DNA of 64,000 nucleotides from Ancylostoma caninum. Taxonomy: Eukaryota; Nematoda; Chromadorea; Rhabditida; Ancylostomatidae. The position numbers were made by a program, and so were the translations under genes. Positions within the stretch are counted from its first letter, which is position 1, and every line of letters begins with the position of its first letter. Below the pieces are notes generated by a model. The model was not told where the DNA came from. It ran no database searches and saw nothing but the letters and a program-made list of their open reading frames with translations. The stretch lies in assembly GCA_037903475.1 (NCBI GenBank), contig JBAJFG010000501.1, forward strand, positions 62,001 to 126,000. The letters run 5' to 3'. Of this stretch, positions 36,954 through 48,515 are shown piece after piece.

Positions 36954-39900
36954 TTGGCCCTTTCATATTTTCTCATAGATTTTTCTTCCTTTTTTGTTAC
37001 AACGGTTAAGCAGCGGATAGTATACTTGAAAGGACTTTTGAAGAAAAGATCGAGTTTTCTTCATAAAATCTCCACATCCATCTTTCAATTGCAGGGAAAT
37101 CTAAGCCAGTCTTCCTCATTCTTCTGTATTGAGTCATTTCCTGTTCGCTTCTCAGTTCTTCCAAACTACATATATGACCATCAACGAAGACAATTGCTGC
37201 CCTACTAAATTAGGGCCGAGTGAAACCCGCGCCGACTCGGTGGTATTAAGCGGAAACCTTGTTTCGCAGTATAACGACGGTGGTTCGTAGTGATCTACAT
37301 TCCCAAGCCCGAACTCATTTGGGCGACTTTCTCCCGAAACATCAAGCTCGTTCCGCGGTATTTCCCGCTGTTGTCTCATAAAGCATCGCAGGAAAATCCG
37401 CAAAAGAAGCAGCAGCCGAAAGTCTGCGCCGCGGGTCGTCGGCGGTTATCTCGAGATTCTTCCAGGAGTCGTCGCGGATTATACGCCGCCGCCTCGCACC
37501 GACAAGTTCATCCGAACTTCCCTATCATTTATCCCTTTAATCGCGACCTATTTAGCATGTGTCGCAACTCTTCAATTCCCGTCATTCCACATATTCAACG
37601 GGTATACGTAACCGCATCCAGGATGATGGACATGCGCAATTGTCCACAAAAGGAGTAATAGTCGTGTCACTTTCAGAAGCGAACGGAGGGAAGACGAATA
37701 GAAAGAAAAACGATCGTGAAAGAAGAAGACCACAGACACCAACGGTTGTCTACAAAATTGGATCAACCTCCCTCATCACTATTCAAAGCTAAAAAGTGGA
37801 CACTATTACTATTATCTATAATATTATTTATTACGCCACTTAAGGTAGACGTGAAAAAGACAATGACATGACATGACTTGATCGAGTAGCATCGAGTAAA
37901 GCATTTTAAAAAAATCCACTCATTGCACTGGTGACACAAAAGAAGACCCAATGTTTAGAAGAAAATAACTTCAGAGAGGTGGGATTAGTTTCATATCGTA
38001 AGGTCAGATAAGAAAATCCTCCCCGGTATGTGAAACTTTCTCGCCTAGTAGTTGTTCCTGGACCTACATAGGGAGTTTTCTCCGAAAAAACTCTTGTTTT
38101 TGATAGAATGACAGGGTGGGCCATAAATATGGTAACAAGACGTGTTTTACTTTCAGACGAGCATGTTCTTCGTTGAGGGCATGTTTATTTGGGAGCCAGT
38201 CTCCGGATTTTTCACCAGGACAGTGCTCATGAACTCAGGTTTCGTCTGGTTCGGAACAGGGGAACAATAACTTTTAGGACCTACTGGTTCGTCGAGTGGC
38301 CACTCAATTGCACAGAACTCAGTCAATTGTGCTAGTAGGTTTTCATGGTGCCTGAGACATAGGCTTGCTCAAAACCCCGCAGGAGGCGGGAACCTCCAGA
38401 AAGGAACCTCAAAAATAGGAAATGAATTTTTGCGCAACCACTTGCGCACCGAGGCGTTCGTCTTCATTTGATGTCTAGGGCTCTGATTCCTAGCAAATGA
38501 AGGATATTTCTAGATGTTTTCTTGCATCAACATCGTTGGTAGTTAATGAATGCGACAATGTTCCAAATTGCTCTGAAAATCTTTTTCTGATCGCCCTTTT
38601 GTTTGTTACCGTATTTTTGGCCCACCTGTAAGTTACAAAAGTTCATCACATCGATTTTCATCATGCCACTTAGAATTTTTTAGACAGTACAAACATCCTT
38701 ACCCTTCTTCGTGATTCAGGGGTATGAATTTTGTGTCGTGAATTCCCTGTCATAGCACCGGTATGTTTGAGTAGTGATACCCTCCACATCTTATCATTAT
38801 TTTCCTGGTTGAATAACACTAGATGAACACTATGTAGAAGTTTCCGAGTAGGTTACGAAATTCTTACAATGTGTGGCATGTAGTACTTAGTTGAGAGCAA
38901 TACAGGGTGCGCCAAAAATGCATGCAATGGGGTTCACATTCGTCGATTAGTGAATAAGTTGTGAGACTTGCCTTGAGTATAGTAGTGTTTTTCTACTAAA
39001 CTACAAACAAAATATATTATTGCATTTCAAATGCTCCCTTGTCATTTTCGAAAAAATTCGGAGAAACTCAGACGGGTGTCCTCAATGATTCGACCAGCCT
39101 TTGCCGAGATGATTACGCGTTTCCTGAAGCAGTCATTTCGAAGACACCATTTTACGGGGGCCAGGAGCGGGCTTTAGCATCGAAATCATATGATGACGAG
39201 AATTCTGTGCGAATTTGGTATGAATATGCTTAGTTTTAATGGGATAGTCATTGCTGCTGGAGCTGTTTTAGCTTCAGTTTTGCCATTTAAGAAAGTTGTC
39301 TTTTGATTTCCGCTTTTGCTTTGTCCTGTACGTAGATTCCGGTGAAAATCAGTAGCATCCGCTGAATTGCTCCTGGACTTGCACTCCCTCGCAGATCCGA
39401 GTACTGGCGAGTTCTGAAAAGATAGAATTTAAAATTTAATGCCCTTCATTTGCTATGTGTCTTATGAGGTCTGAAATTTTATTTCTGCACACTCTTCATC
39501 CCAGTTCGTCAAGAAAACTTGTTGTTATTCGTTAGACTTATAGATAAGATCGCCTTGCCATATTTGACTCTCCAACGCTTAACACTATTATAACAAACTT
39601 TTTATATTTCCCTTTTGCTTTTTTCATTTGCTTCCTCTTCAGAATGGATATAAGGAAATACAAAATTATGAGGGGCAAACTTCAAAACCTGCAGGGATCA
39701 TTACTATTGCGACTAGCGCCAATTGCTTCATCTCGCAGCGGATTCAGCAACAATGTCTTTGCTTCCAGTTACTCTTTGTTTCATGCAACTCGAAAGGAAA
39801 ATTAGTGTGACTCCAGAAGAAGGGGAATGATGGCTATTTCAGGCATTTGCCTACGAATTCCATCAACTTTTGGTGGCACTTAATCTTGCCCCCTCAATAT

Positions 39901-40342
39901 TGCTTCATTTTATTTTGTCTTCCTTTCGTCACAGGAATTTAATTTAAAAAAATAAAAATCCGGCAAGAATGCGAAGAACATGAGATGAAGGAAACTGGAT
40001 GGTCAGAGAAGCTAAACCCTTGTGGATTTCAAAGAAAAACCATAGCTCGGGCGGCGCCAGAAAGCCTCCCCATCTTATCTTAACGACGGCCAGGTCGTTT
40101 TCATCAGCGTCGCTTAATAGAAGCAGTGAAATCATGGTTATTTCTTCATAGCTGATGATGACTCTGCCTGAATGAGGCGTATCCCTCCCAGTCAGAGCAG
40201 GCGGCTGGTTGAAAGCGAGAAAGCCATCTTTCGCAGCCATCTATTCTGTAACTGCAGCCTTTTTGCATCTGTGAATGGTCTGCAGTTACGTTAGAATTCC
40301 CTCCCACCGCTTATATGTTCAATCTTTTATGCGATCACATGT
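36954..40342. other. Intergenic region with MITE copy and small ORFs
   Basis: Small open frames on both strands (for example around 37152-37658) are GC-richer and contain the phrase AAACCCGCGCCGACTCGGTG, but show no recognisable domain. A 517-bp MITE lies at 38112-38628, and a CAGGGTGCGCCAAAAATGC segment at 38904 looks like a lone transposon end. No convincing gene. Confidence 0.4.
38112..38628. mobile_element. TA-type MITE, copy 2
   Basis: Second member of the family at 27659-28198, same orientation, with ends CAGGGTGGGCCATAAATATG and, inverted, CAGGTGGGCCAAAAATACGG, the latter followed by TA. The left flank is GA rather than TA, so that side of the duplication may have mutated. No transposase. 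Confidence 0.87.
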
Positions 40343-40873
40343 ATGTCAAGGGGGGGAGGGGGAAAGAAGAAAAAACGCACAGCTAAGGAGTCATCAGAGT
40401 TTCTAGAACGAAATGAAGAAAAAGTAAACATAAAAGAGAAAGAAAACAAGGAACTTATGTTTAGTATGTCTCCATATGTATACTACATACAGAAGTATAC
40501 GGATGGAGAGATGTTATTTCGTAGGAATACCGTACAGGAAGTGAGTGGACGCTGTACAAGAAGGGTGAAGAGACACTCCACAAAGAGTCATCCTAAATAC
40601 AATGATATACTGAGCAAACTAACAACTAATGAAAATCTAGCTTCTAGAGGTAGTCTGACTGAAGTAGTTAGCGACAAAATTCAAAAATTCTTTTGTAAAA
40701 CTGAGGAAACACTGTATTGCTTTATCAAGACCTTATCGGAACTTCACGATGCACATCTTCATGTGGAAGCATTGGCTGCCAATGTCCGCTACCCATACCT
40801 GAATGCCTATTCTCTCGGTTCTTTGCCGAGCCGCGAAATGAGAGTGTACCAGATCGCCGATTACCCTAAGTAG
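40343..40873 (+). CDS. Hypothetical protein, 176 aa ORF
   Basis: Longest plain open frame in this intergenic part. It starts after a G-rich run (MSRGGGGKKKKR), continues with a Lys/Glu-rich stretch, then a mixed C-terminal half (HPKYNDILSKL, LYCFIKTLSELHDAHLHVEA). Not recognised. No signal peptide or membrane segment. A donor-like GTAGGA overlaps the stop region, so it could be spliced onward to the plus-strand frames at 40889-41164 or 41946-42218. Could be a lineage-restricted gene, part of a decayed element, or chance. Confidence 0.28.
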   Translation: MSRGGGGKKKKRTAKESSEFLERNEEKVNIKEKENKELMFSMSPYVYYIQKYTDGEMLFRRNTVQEVSGRCTRRVKRHSTKSHPKYNDILSKLTTNENLASRGSLTEVVSDKIQKFFCKTEETLYCFIKTLSELHDAHLHVEALAANVRYPYLNAYSLGSLPSREMRVYQIADYPK

Positions 40874-41050
40874 GAAGGATCAGCAGTAATGAAAAACACT
40901 AATATCATTGCGAAAGAACAACGAGAAAACGTCGTAAGAATTGAAGCTCAAACTGCTCATGAGGAAGAGGATAGGAACAGCACGCTGGAATTTATAACGC
41001 CAACTATTCTGCTCTTGATCACGGTGTTCCTACAAGCGGTAAATAAAGTC

Positions 41051-41521
41051 GTTACGCGAAATCGACGGAAAATTTTCGAGCGCACCCAGCATGGGACACG
41101 TGCGCGGCTCGGCCCTCTTGTGGCAGCGGCCCCTCGTCGTTCGTCAGATTTTTGGCCCAGGTGAGTGTTTTTCCTTCATTTTTTTCTTTGATTGAAGTTT
41201 ATCTGAAGGTGTGAGGTCTGTGGCTGACCGATGTCGACCTTACGGCTCCGCATACCTCATAAAAACAATAAAGACAAGCATTTGGGGCATGCATAGGGAA
41301 AACGTGGAAAATATGAGGCATACGGGGCCTTCCGGTGCATATCGTCAGCCAGAGGCCTCATAGCTTCAGATAAACTTCATTTTTAAAAAAAAATGAAAGA
41401 AAAACACTCACCTGGGCTAAGAATCTAACGAACGACTGGGGACCTCTGCCACAAGAGGGCCGCGCCGCGCACGCGCCGCATGTTGGGCGCGCTCGAAAAT
41501 TTTCCGCCGATTGCGCGTAAG
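41051..41521. mobile_element. Foldback MITE with arms of about 158 bp
   Basis: The left arm 41051-41208 is repeated inverted at 41363-41521. Both arms contain GGAAAATTTTCGAGCGC, GGCCCTCTTGTGGCAG and CCCAGGTGAGTGTTTTTC. The centre (41209-41362) is unique. Each arm carries a good splice-donor consensus (CAG|GTGAGT), so the element could donate splice sites to a host transcript on either strand (inference). No coding region. Confidence 0.9.
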
Positions 41522-41945
41522 GACTTTGCCTGAGACCAGAGAATCTCTTCATTCTAAAAAATGACGTATTCGCTCTGAGATGTCCAACGGTTGAAAACCC
41601 ACGAAACCTCTCCCTCTGCCCATTTGAGGGCACGTGCGAATGTTTCCCCACTGCTACAGAAGTCAACTGTCAATGCAAAAACAAGAACATAACGGAGAAG
41701 ATCAGCTCGGTAGCGAGCAGGCTACCATCATCTACATCTCACATCTGTTCTTCAACTACAGGGAGCAAATCACACAGAAATCCACAGTAGATTTGATAAT
41801 AATGACAACTGGAGAATCGGATACGGCGAATAGCATCAATGATGAGGACTGTAGGATTTCTGCTTCAGCCGCTCGTGGATGCTACAGTTGCTCAATTGGA
41901 ATACGACTGACTTTATCTTGTCTACATTCACAACACATACTGTAG

Positions 41946-42218
41946 CAACTCTGCACGCAACAGCAGCAAACTTCATCATCTAGTGCAAAGTCAGATACAG
42001 CGGAAGCATTTACGTCTTCAACACCTCATCAACGTTGGCATACCATCCTCACCAAGTTCTTTAACGACATAGAAGGAGCGTCATGTGTCAACTTATACAA
42101 CTACCCGGATATTGGACACATCATCAGCGCTATCTTCATGAAGGATGATCGCTGTAGCAGTTCTGGCACTCGTTGTGCTAGTGGGTCTCACAGGCTCTGT
42201 ATCTCGAGAATCATATGA
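41946..42218 (+). CDS. Possible terminal exon of an unrecognised gene
   Basis: Frame open for 90 codons after an acceptor-like ACTGTAG, ending at TGA (42216-42218). The peptide starts Gln/Ser/Thr-rich (QLCTQQQQTSSSS) and then looks protein-like (RWHTILTKFFNDIEG, NYPDIGHIISAIFMKDD). It has no start codon of its own and no identified upstream exon. Tentative. Confidence 0.25.
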   Translation, partial: QLCTQQQQTSSSSAKSDTAEAFTSSTPHQRWHTILTKFFNDIEGASCVNLYNYPDIGHIISAIFMKDDRCSSSGTRCASGSHRLCISRII

Positions 42219-43368
42219 AAGTTATTGTTTTGAATTACTATTGTTTTTTAGTCATGTGTCCGAGAAAATGGTAACTGCATTTGCAAGAAAAATGCAGTAT
42301 ATATTTTAGTGACCGGGATCTTCAATTTTACACTTCCCCCTCTGCTTTAAAGTTCCTTAATGTGAGAAACTCAGTTGAACTGATGTTAATTCTCCCAGTA
42401 TGTATTATACTTTGAAAGTCAAGAGTAGGTCGTTTTTCTTTCTTCGGCTGTACAGACTAGATAGATTAAATTGTTTCCTTCTCTGTTTTCCATTAGGGAT
42501 ATATTTTTAATAATCAAGACCATTACAGCGCATAACCAGTTTGCGAGCGAAGTTGTTTTGGACACTCTCTAGCAGAACTTAATATGTATGATATATGCCA
42601 GAATTTTATTTGTGATGTGTGAACTTGCTTAGGTCCATTGTCAATCGTTGTAGCTTTTAACAAGTTCCCATGATTTGTCATCAACCAGCACGCTCTTCTT
42701 CAAACCACCACCCACTAACTTTCCATTCATAATACCATGCACATCGCTGACCTTAATCTCAGCGCCCAATGGCATACGAGTCCATGTGCCCTATACCCTT
42801 GCCTTACAAACTGGCCTGCATGCCATGTTCACAAGTCATTAGTGGCATATAGCAAGACTCAGTACCTCCAGTATTCCTTATCCCCTTCCAAATTACGCCC
42901 GTCCATAACCCTTCCAAGATCATTACAATGGGGAACTCCAAACGGAAGAAGCAGACAACCAGAGCCAGAAGCAGAGCGCCCGTCTCTCTGCCCGCAGGCA
43001 AGGGACGGCACCGCGCCACGGTCCCGCCCTTGCCTGCGTCCGCATGGAGTTCCCCGGATAAATGTGTGTACGATTAAAAGCGTTAATATTTAATTAGAAT
43101 TCTGAAATACAGTTTTTTCTCAATTCGGAATGCGCTTCAAAAGTAGAGTAATGGCCACATCAAAACAGAACACGTCAAAGCTTATACATACACATAACAC
43201 AGAGAAATGACCAGAGAAATCTGTGATAAGAATTAGTTTCACTAATATTATGTACAGCAACGATCAGATATACATATAAATAGAGAGCAGATCGTCTACA
43301 CTACACTTCAGCAGCTTAGCTAAACATGCTCAGATGCAATAAGACTCTGAAAATAACGGCTGGTTCCT
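42219..43368. other. Intergenic spacer upstream of the VPS45 3' end
   Basis: No conserved exon recognised. It includes a strong GC-rich hairpin at 42930-43055 (listed separately). The part nearest 43369 probably contains the VPS45 3' UTR. Confidence 0.5.
42930..43055. repeat. Two-step GC-rich inverted repeat
   Basis: Outer arms GGGGAACTCCA (42930-42940) and TGGAGTTCCCC (43045-43055) enclose perfect 12-bp inner arms CGCAGGCAAGGG (42993-43004) and CCCTTGCCTGCG (43027-43038). It would form a long hairpin in RNA or a cruciform in DNA. Function unknown; it may be a small foldback element. Confidence 0.7.
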
Positions 43369-46300
43369 CTAGCGTGCCCAATGAGAAGATATCGAAAATT
43401 GTTGAATAAAACTGCAAAAGAAGAATCATAGCAGGTGGTAAAGATAAGCCATTAAAACCGGACAATGGAAAAAAAAACTAACCTAGTTGTATTGTGCATA
43501 AAAGTCGTGGCAAGAGTCACTGCAGGTCCACCGCCTCCTTGCATCCGCTTCTCATTCTGAGACCGAACAAACAGTGCTTCTTCAAAGGTTGCCCCACCAA
43601 CGATGAAGATGATGAGATTATCTTGGCGACTACTGCAAAACCATGTCCGCTAATTGTGAAATGTACAGAAAAACCTTGAAACACTCAAACTGCGTTTAAC
43701 GGCACGAGAAAAAATTACAGCACATTGGTAGAAATCAACAGCATTTTCATTATTCGTGGGCTCAGAAGAATCATTAGCTTGGCATTAAAATCTAACAAGA
43801 GAACTACGGTATTGAAACAACTCCAGCTATTTCCCCGAAAAATTGAGCCAATCATCTCCCTCACAAATCCGCAAAAAGTAAAGATGAATATCAGAGAAGA
43901 AGAACTGAAATACCTTGTTATGTCTCCTGTAACATAAGGATATTGTTGGTCCGACAGTTTTCCTCTCGCAACGTTCTCCATGATAGTTTTGATGTACGGT
44001 TCGTGCTGCGTATAAATATTCTCCACACCTTTCAATCCCTTGATAAACCTAAACCAGATTAAAGTGAGAACTTTGCCTACAATATAACCAAAGTTAATTC
44101 AGTTAGAGAATTTCCGCGAAAATGAACCTCATTAACAAATTAGCTACCTGATTTTGGGAGCTAACTCTTAGTGATCACTTTGATAGCAGCTACTCCATTT
44201 CCCATAGGCTTTCCCCTCTTTAGAAACCACAAAAATTTGGAAAAGAAACTACCTCTTCGTCATTTCCATGGTCGAACCTTCACCGAAAAGATCGCTCTTC
44301 CTGCGAGCAGAACCACCATATCGCAATAAAGCGCGCACCACATTTGCACCGTCTGCGTCCTACAAATTTCACTACAAAAACAGCATAAGTAGGACTAAAA
44401 CATTGATTACTATTTTATTAATGAAACATTGACGAACCCTCCTAAGCAAATTCAATAGTCCATTGAGATCATTGTTTGGGTTCCCTTCAAATCGTAGTGC
44501 ATACAATAGCACAAGTCTCAGGGCATTCTGAATTACATGCGAGAATTATTCAGTATATTTATAATGAACATTTAAAGCAAATTGAATGAACAAAATTCTA
44601 ACCAAGCTAGTAGTTTTAGGATGATTAATGAGTGCGCGAACCCGTTCTAAGCATCGAGAATGATCGCCTTCAGCTACTATACTTTGTTCCACCTGAGGAA
44701 AAAAACTAAAACCTTGCAATACTAGAAAGTTGAAAAAAAACAGTACAACCAGTTTAGACAGGAAAACTGAAACTGAAAACAAGCAAATATGTAGAAGAAA
44801 ACTAACCTCAGAAATTTCTAATAAATTTTGATTTGCAACTATTTTGCTTAGCTCACCGACCAAAGTAACGTGCTTGGAAACAGTTCCTGGAAAAGATTCA
44901 GAATGGATACTGTAATTAACAGATACTAACAGATACTGCAAACAACGAATAAACAACCTGATATTTTCTTGAATTGCGGATACTCCTCCACAAAATTCTT
45001 CATGTCTGCTATTGATTCCAAATTCTTATGGATCTGAGATTTCTGTTGAAACTCGTTCATAAGGAGCTTGATATTCTGCCCGATTTCACCGAAATTTGAT
45101 GACACATTCTGAAAATGAAAATTGCATTTTGTTTGTCGTGAGACCATTCAAATCATGTCTATTCAAAAATCGTGGCTGTTTACAATCGAACTTTCAATTT
45201 TCTTTGGTTTTTTTTTTTTGTAATTGTGGCTATTTTAGTCCTAACAAAAAACCATAGGGACACAGAATCTGAAAAAAGAAATTACAAGAAACGATGTTGC
45301 AAAACTACAACACCACTTCATCAATTGCATTACAACAAGATGTGCCGCTTCAGAATTCAAGAAAAAGTGGTGCTAAGGCATTTTCCTGGATTTAACGAAC
45401 CACAGTAATGCAAAGGAGTAGCACTTACCTTCGCATAGAATTCGTCATGCAATTCACTCAGCACCATACTCTGATTATCAACAGCGACCCTGTTATTGTT
45501 GATGGTGATTAATTCATGAACCTAGAAAACTGAATAACAATATACGGACGAAAAACAGATAAGCGGGGTTACGGGAACAAAAACCATGGGAGAAAAACCA
45601 AAACGGTATAAAAACGCAATCTTACCATTGCCTCGTACGTCCACTGATTTAGTAAAGGAGTAACAGGATCTTCACTACGATCTATGATCAACAAAACAGT
45701 GTCCCGCTTTGCGTTGTCAAATAAGCCTTCCTCACGTCGTACAACCTGTATCAAGAAAATTACCGTCTGCGCACTGAGCTCAACTAAAGTGAAAGACAAA
45801 AAAAGGAAAGTGTCGATAATAGAGGACTAAATTTATAAATTACCTGGTTCAAGTCATCGGCAAGGCGTTTGCAGTCTTCCGACGAACGCTGGTACCTAGA
45901 CAAGAGAATCGCTCGGACCAAGTGTTCAGTAAAGCTAACGACAACTACCTTATCATGGGTTTTTTCTTCTGATTGAGAAGCAGAGCAACAAGCGCCTGCT
46001 TGATTCGAAGAAAGGCTGAAGGAGTTAGATTGAAGGAGCGGTCGTAGACCTCCTTTAGGTTTATGGAGAAAAGTGGTGGACTCAAGGCGATGCCGTCGAC
46101 GAAGAACTCATGTACTTCTCTGACCTACGATATGGAATAGGTCAAATAAAAGCGGATGAAAAAATGTAAAGAAACACAACATAAACAAAGGTAGGAACGC
46201 AGAAAAAACACAGAAAAAATGAAAATAAGTACGGAGAAATGAGATAAAAGTAAGAAAAATAAAATGAAACGAAATAGACAAGCACTAATGATAAATCTAA

Positions 46301-47276
46301 ACAACAGACATTTTCACTTCTCTCTTATATTTCTTTACACTGGGAGATCCCCATGTAATTCAAATGAATACACTGTTCCTCTCCAACTACAGTACAAGAG
46401 ATAGCCAAAAAAGCTGTCGCTGAGTAACCGTTGCCCTAGCTTTTTTTCACGAATGACATCTGTCCACTTGTAGGAGATAACAATGGAACATCAATAGGAA
46501 TGAAAAAGAAACCAGAAAGACACTAAGCAGAGAGGGTCATTTTTCATTTATTGAGTCTAATGAAAGAAATTCACCTTGAAAAGTCCCCTAGCATTAAGAA
46601 AGAGAGAGTACAGAGTCTTCTCAGAAAAGAAGTTGCGATTAAGGCAAAAATAAGAATGCTAGCATGGCATAAAGCCGATTAAAGAGGGAAAAAAGATCAA
46701 ACATCCGAAATCGACGCGACAAACTGACCGTTTCATGTTCGTCTGCTTCAGCCAGCATCTTCAAGTCGGTTTTGCTTACGATATTAGAGAAATCTGGAGC
46801 GGAATGACCTCGTTCTTAACTTGGTGAACTTGTTGAGATGGAATGGAGACTTACAAATGTAGTATTGAGCGTAACGAGGATTCCTCAGCTCTGTAGACAG
46901 AAGTTGTACGTTATCAGGAGTGGGCCTTACGAAAACAAGGCATTTCAAATGCTTGATTGGCTCACGAGGAACAGGTGAATCCAGACGTTCGAACAGGTAC
47001 ACCTAGACGCGGGAAATCACAGTTGAAATATTAGACTACTGAAGATGCATCGGAAACTGATTCTTACCTCCTTCTGCATCATTTCTGACTGGGCAAAAGC
47101 GCAGGAAACTATAGTGGTCTAAAAAGTTGTGTCCAAACAAGGTCCCGATCATTTCAGGGTAATGAATCTGAAGGAAAACCCACAGTTTCCTTGTCCATCA
47201 AAATCACTTTCATTTGTGGACCAGCCAGATTAACCATTTCCTTTATATAGGCACGAGCCGTGCCGAGGACGTCCAT
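43369..47276 (-). CDS. vps-45: VPS45, Sec1/Munc18-family vesicle fusion protein
   Basis: Sec1/Munc18 protein that controls SNARE assembly in Golgi-to-endosome traffic. Sixteen exons, phase intact throughout, 547 codons plus stop: 47184-47276, 47068-47118, 46855-47002, 46729-46793, 45949-46124, 45844-45895, 45626-45745, 45429-45521, 44958-45108, 44807-44886, 44603-44692, 44438-44527, 44253-44359, 43914-44048, 43483-43632, 43369-43411. Length matches the family (about 550-580). The start [14 protein letters not shown] is the family start. Family signatures include [20 protein letters not shown], the SM-protein core [20 protein letters not shown] with [46 protein letters not shown] and a C-terminal MHNTTSF. 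It is cytosolic and peripherally membrane-bound, with no signal peptide. It starts 1.24 kb from the divergently transcribed COG6, so the two may share a promoter region (inference). Confidence 0.96.
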
Positions 47277-48515
47277 TTTTGATCAGGAATCCTTCAAATA
47301 TTTCGTCCTGAAACGAATGAGCCTGACAAAACAATGGTGGAATATATACATTGGTAGTCGAACGAATATTTTGGGACGAATATTCGAATAATTCGAAATT
47401 TTCGTTATTCGAATATTCGAATAATTCGAAATATTAGAATATTCGATTATTCGAATATTCGAATTATTCGAAAAAATGAAATATTCGATTATTCGAATAT
47501 TCGAAAGAAAAAATTCGGATACCAATGTATAGTGGGATACCAATACTGTCGAAATCGAAATCACTATAGAATTCTTCTAAAGCTATTTGCTTTAAAGGCA
47601 GGGGTCCACCTCATTTTCGTAGTTCAGCTAACAGCAGATTCTGCATCTACTCGGCGCGATGGTTCCAACGGTATACATAAATTGTCTCAGAATGGTCTAC
47701 AAACCCGTCTTCCAGGACGCGGTCTGTAACAGTTTGCCAACCCGAGTTGACATGTGAAATCGTTGATCTTATCGATTGGACACGTCAACGTTCACCGACG
47801 TGGCAGCCGTGGCAGGCAGCCAGCACAGCTTGGAGCGATCCGCCTCCGGGCTCCAAATTTTTATCCAGTTCGAGCCTTTCAAAAATGGGGATTTCGTCGC
47901 TTCTGTGCCTGTTGATGTACATCCCAGGGATCAACATGATGAGGTCTAGGTATGTTGGTAAATCCAACAGGCAGAACGAGGTGGCCCTCTACCTTTAACA
48001 GGAAGAAAGTTTATAAGTCTCTCCTAAAGTGGGAAGAACTCATCAGTTCAACTAAAAGATACTATCTAGTAGCCACCATAAGCAATAGTCTATTTCGAAA
48101 TCAATCATGGTTTACAGTAAGGCCTATCTCTCGCGCTTTAATTAATGCCCCTAGTCCTAATGAGGATAAGGAGAATTTCAGCTAATCCACAGTAGCTTCC
48201 ATACATTTTATTCTCACGAAAAAAATGGAAATTCGAACGTTACTTCCGTACCAGCACCTTTAGAGAAGCTAGGAGAGGAACTCACCCACTTGGTTTGACT
48301 TAAGTCCTCGAACTCCAATGGTACGGCAAAACCAGAACCTCAAAACAAAAGGAAATGATCCAAAACCACAGATAGTGCCACCAAAAAAGTTGCCGTCCCT
48401 TCGGCCGCAATTTTACGTGAACGTCACTTTACGGAATTTTGCGTCCTACACCTGTGACGTGGACTGGTTGGCACCGGCTGAATCCCCGTGCCCCTTTCAT
48501 TTCTGAAGAATCTTC
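47277..48515. promoter_or_regulatory. Divergent VPS45/COG6 intergenic region
   Basis: 1.24-kb spacer between the starts of two divergently transcribed trafficking genes. Close to VPS45 it contains a palindromic AT-rich element (47343-47532); no other structure was recognised. A shared promoter is possible from geometry only; no specific promoter motif could be identified. Confidence 0.45.
47343..47532. mobile_element. AT-rich palindromic element with TIRs
   Basis: Ends ATACATTGGTAGTCGAAC and, inverted, ATACATTGGTATCCGAA bound an interior made of overlapping AATATTCGAATAATTCG units in both orientations. The whole unit can fold on itself. It starts about 70 bp upstream of the VPS45 start codon. 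It looks like a small MITE built from self-complementary repeats. Confidence 0.7.

Noticed and set aside
37152..37658. Overlapping frames on both strands
   Set aside because: GC-richer patch that looks like a dispersed repeat; neither strand gives a recognisable protein.
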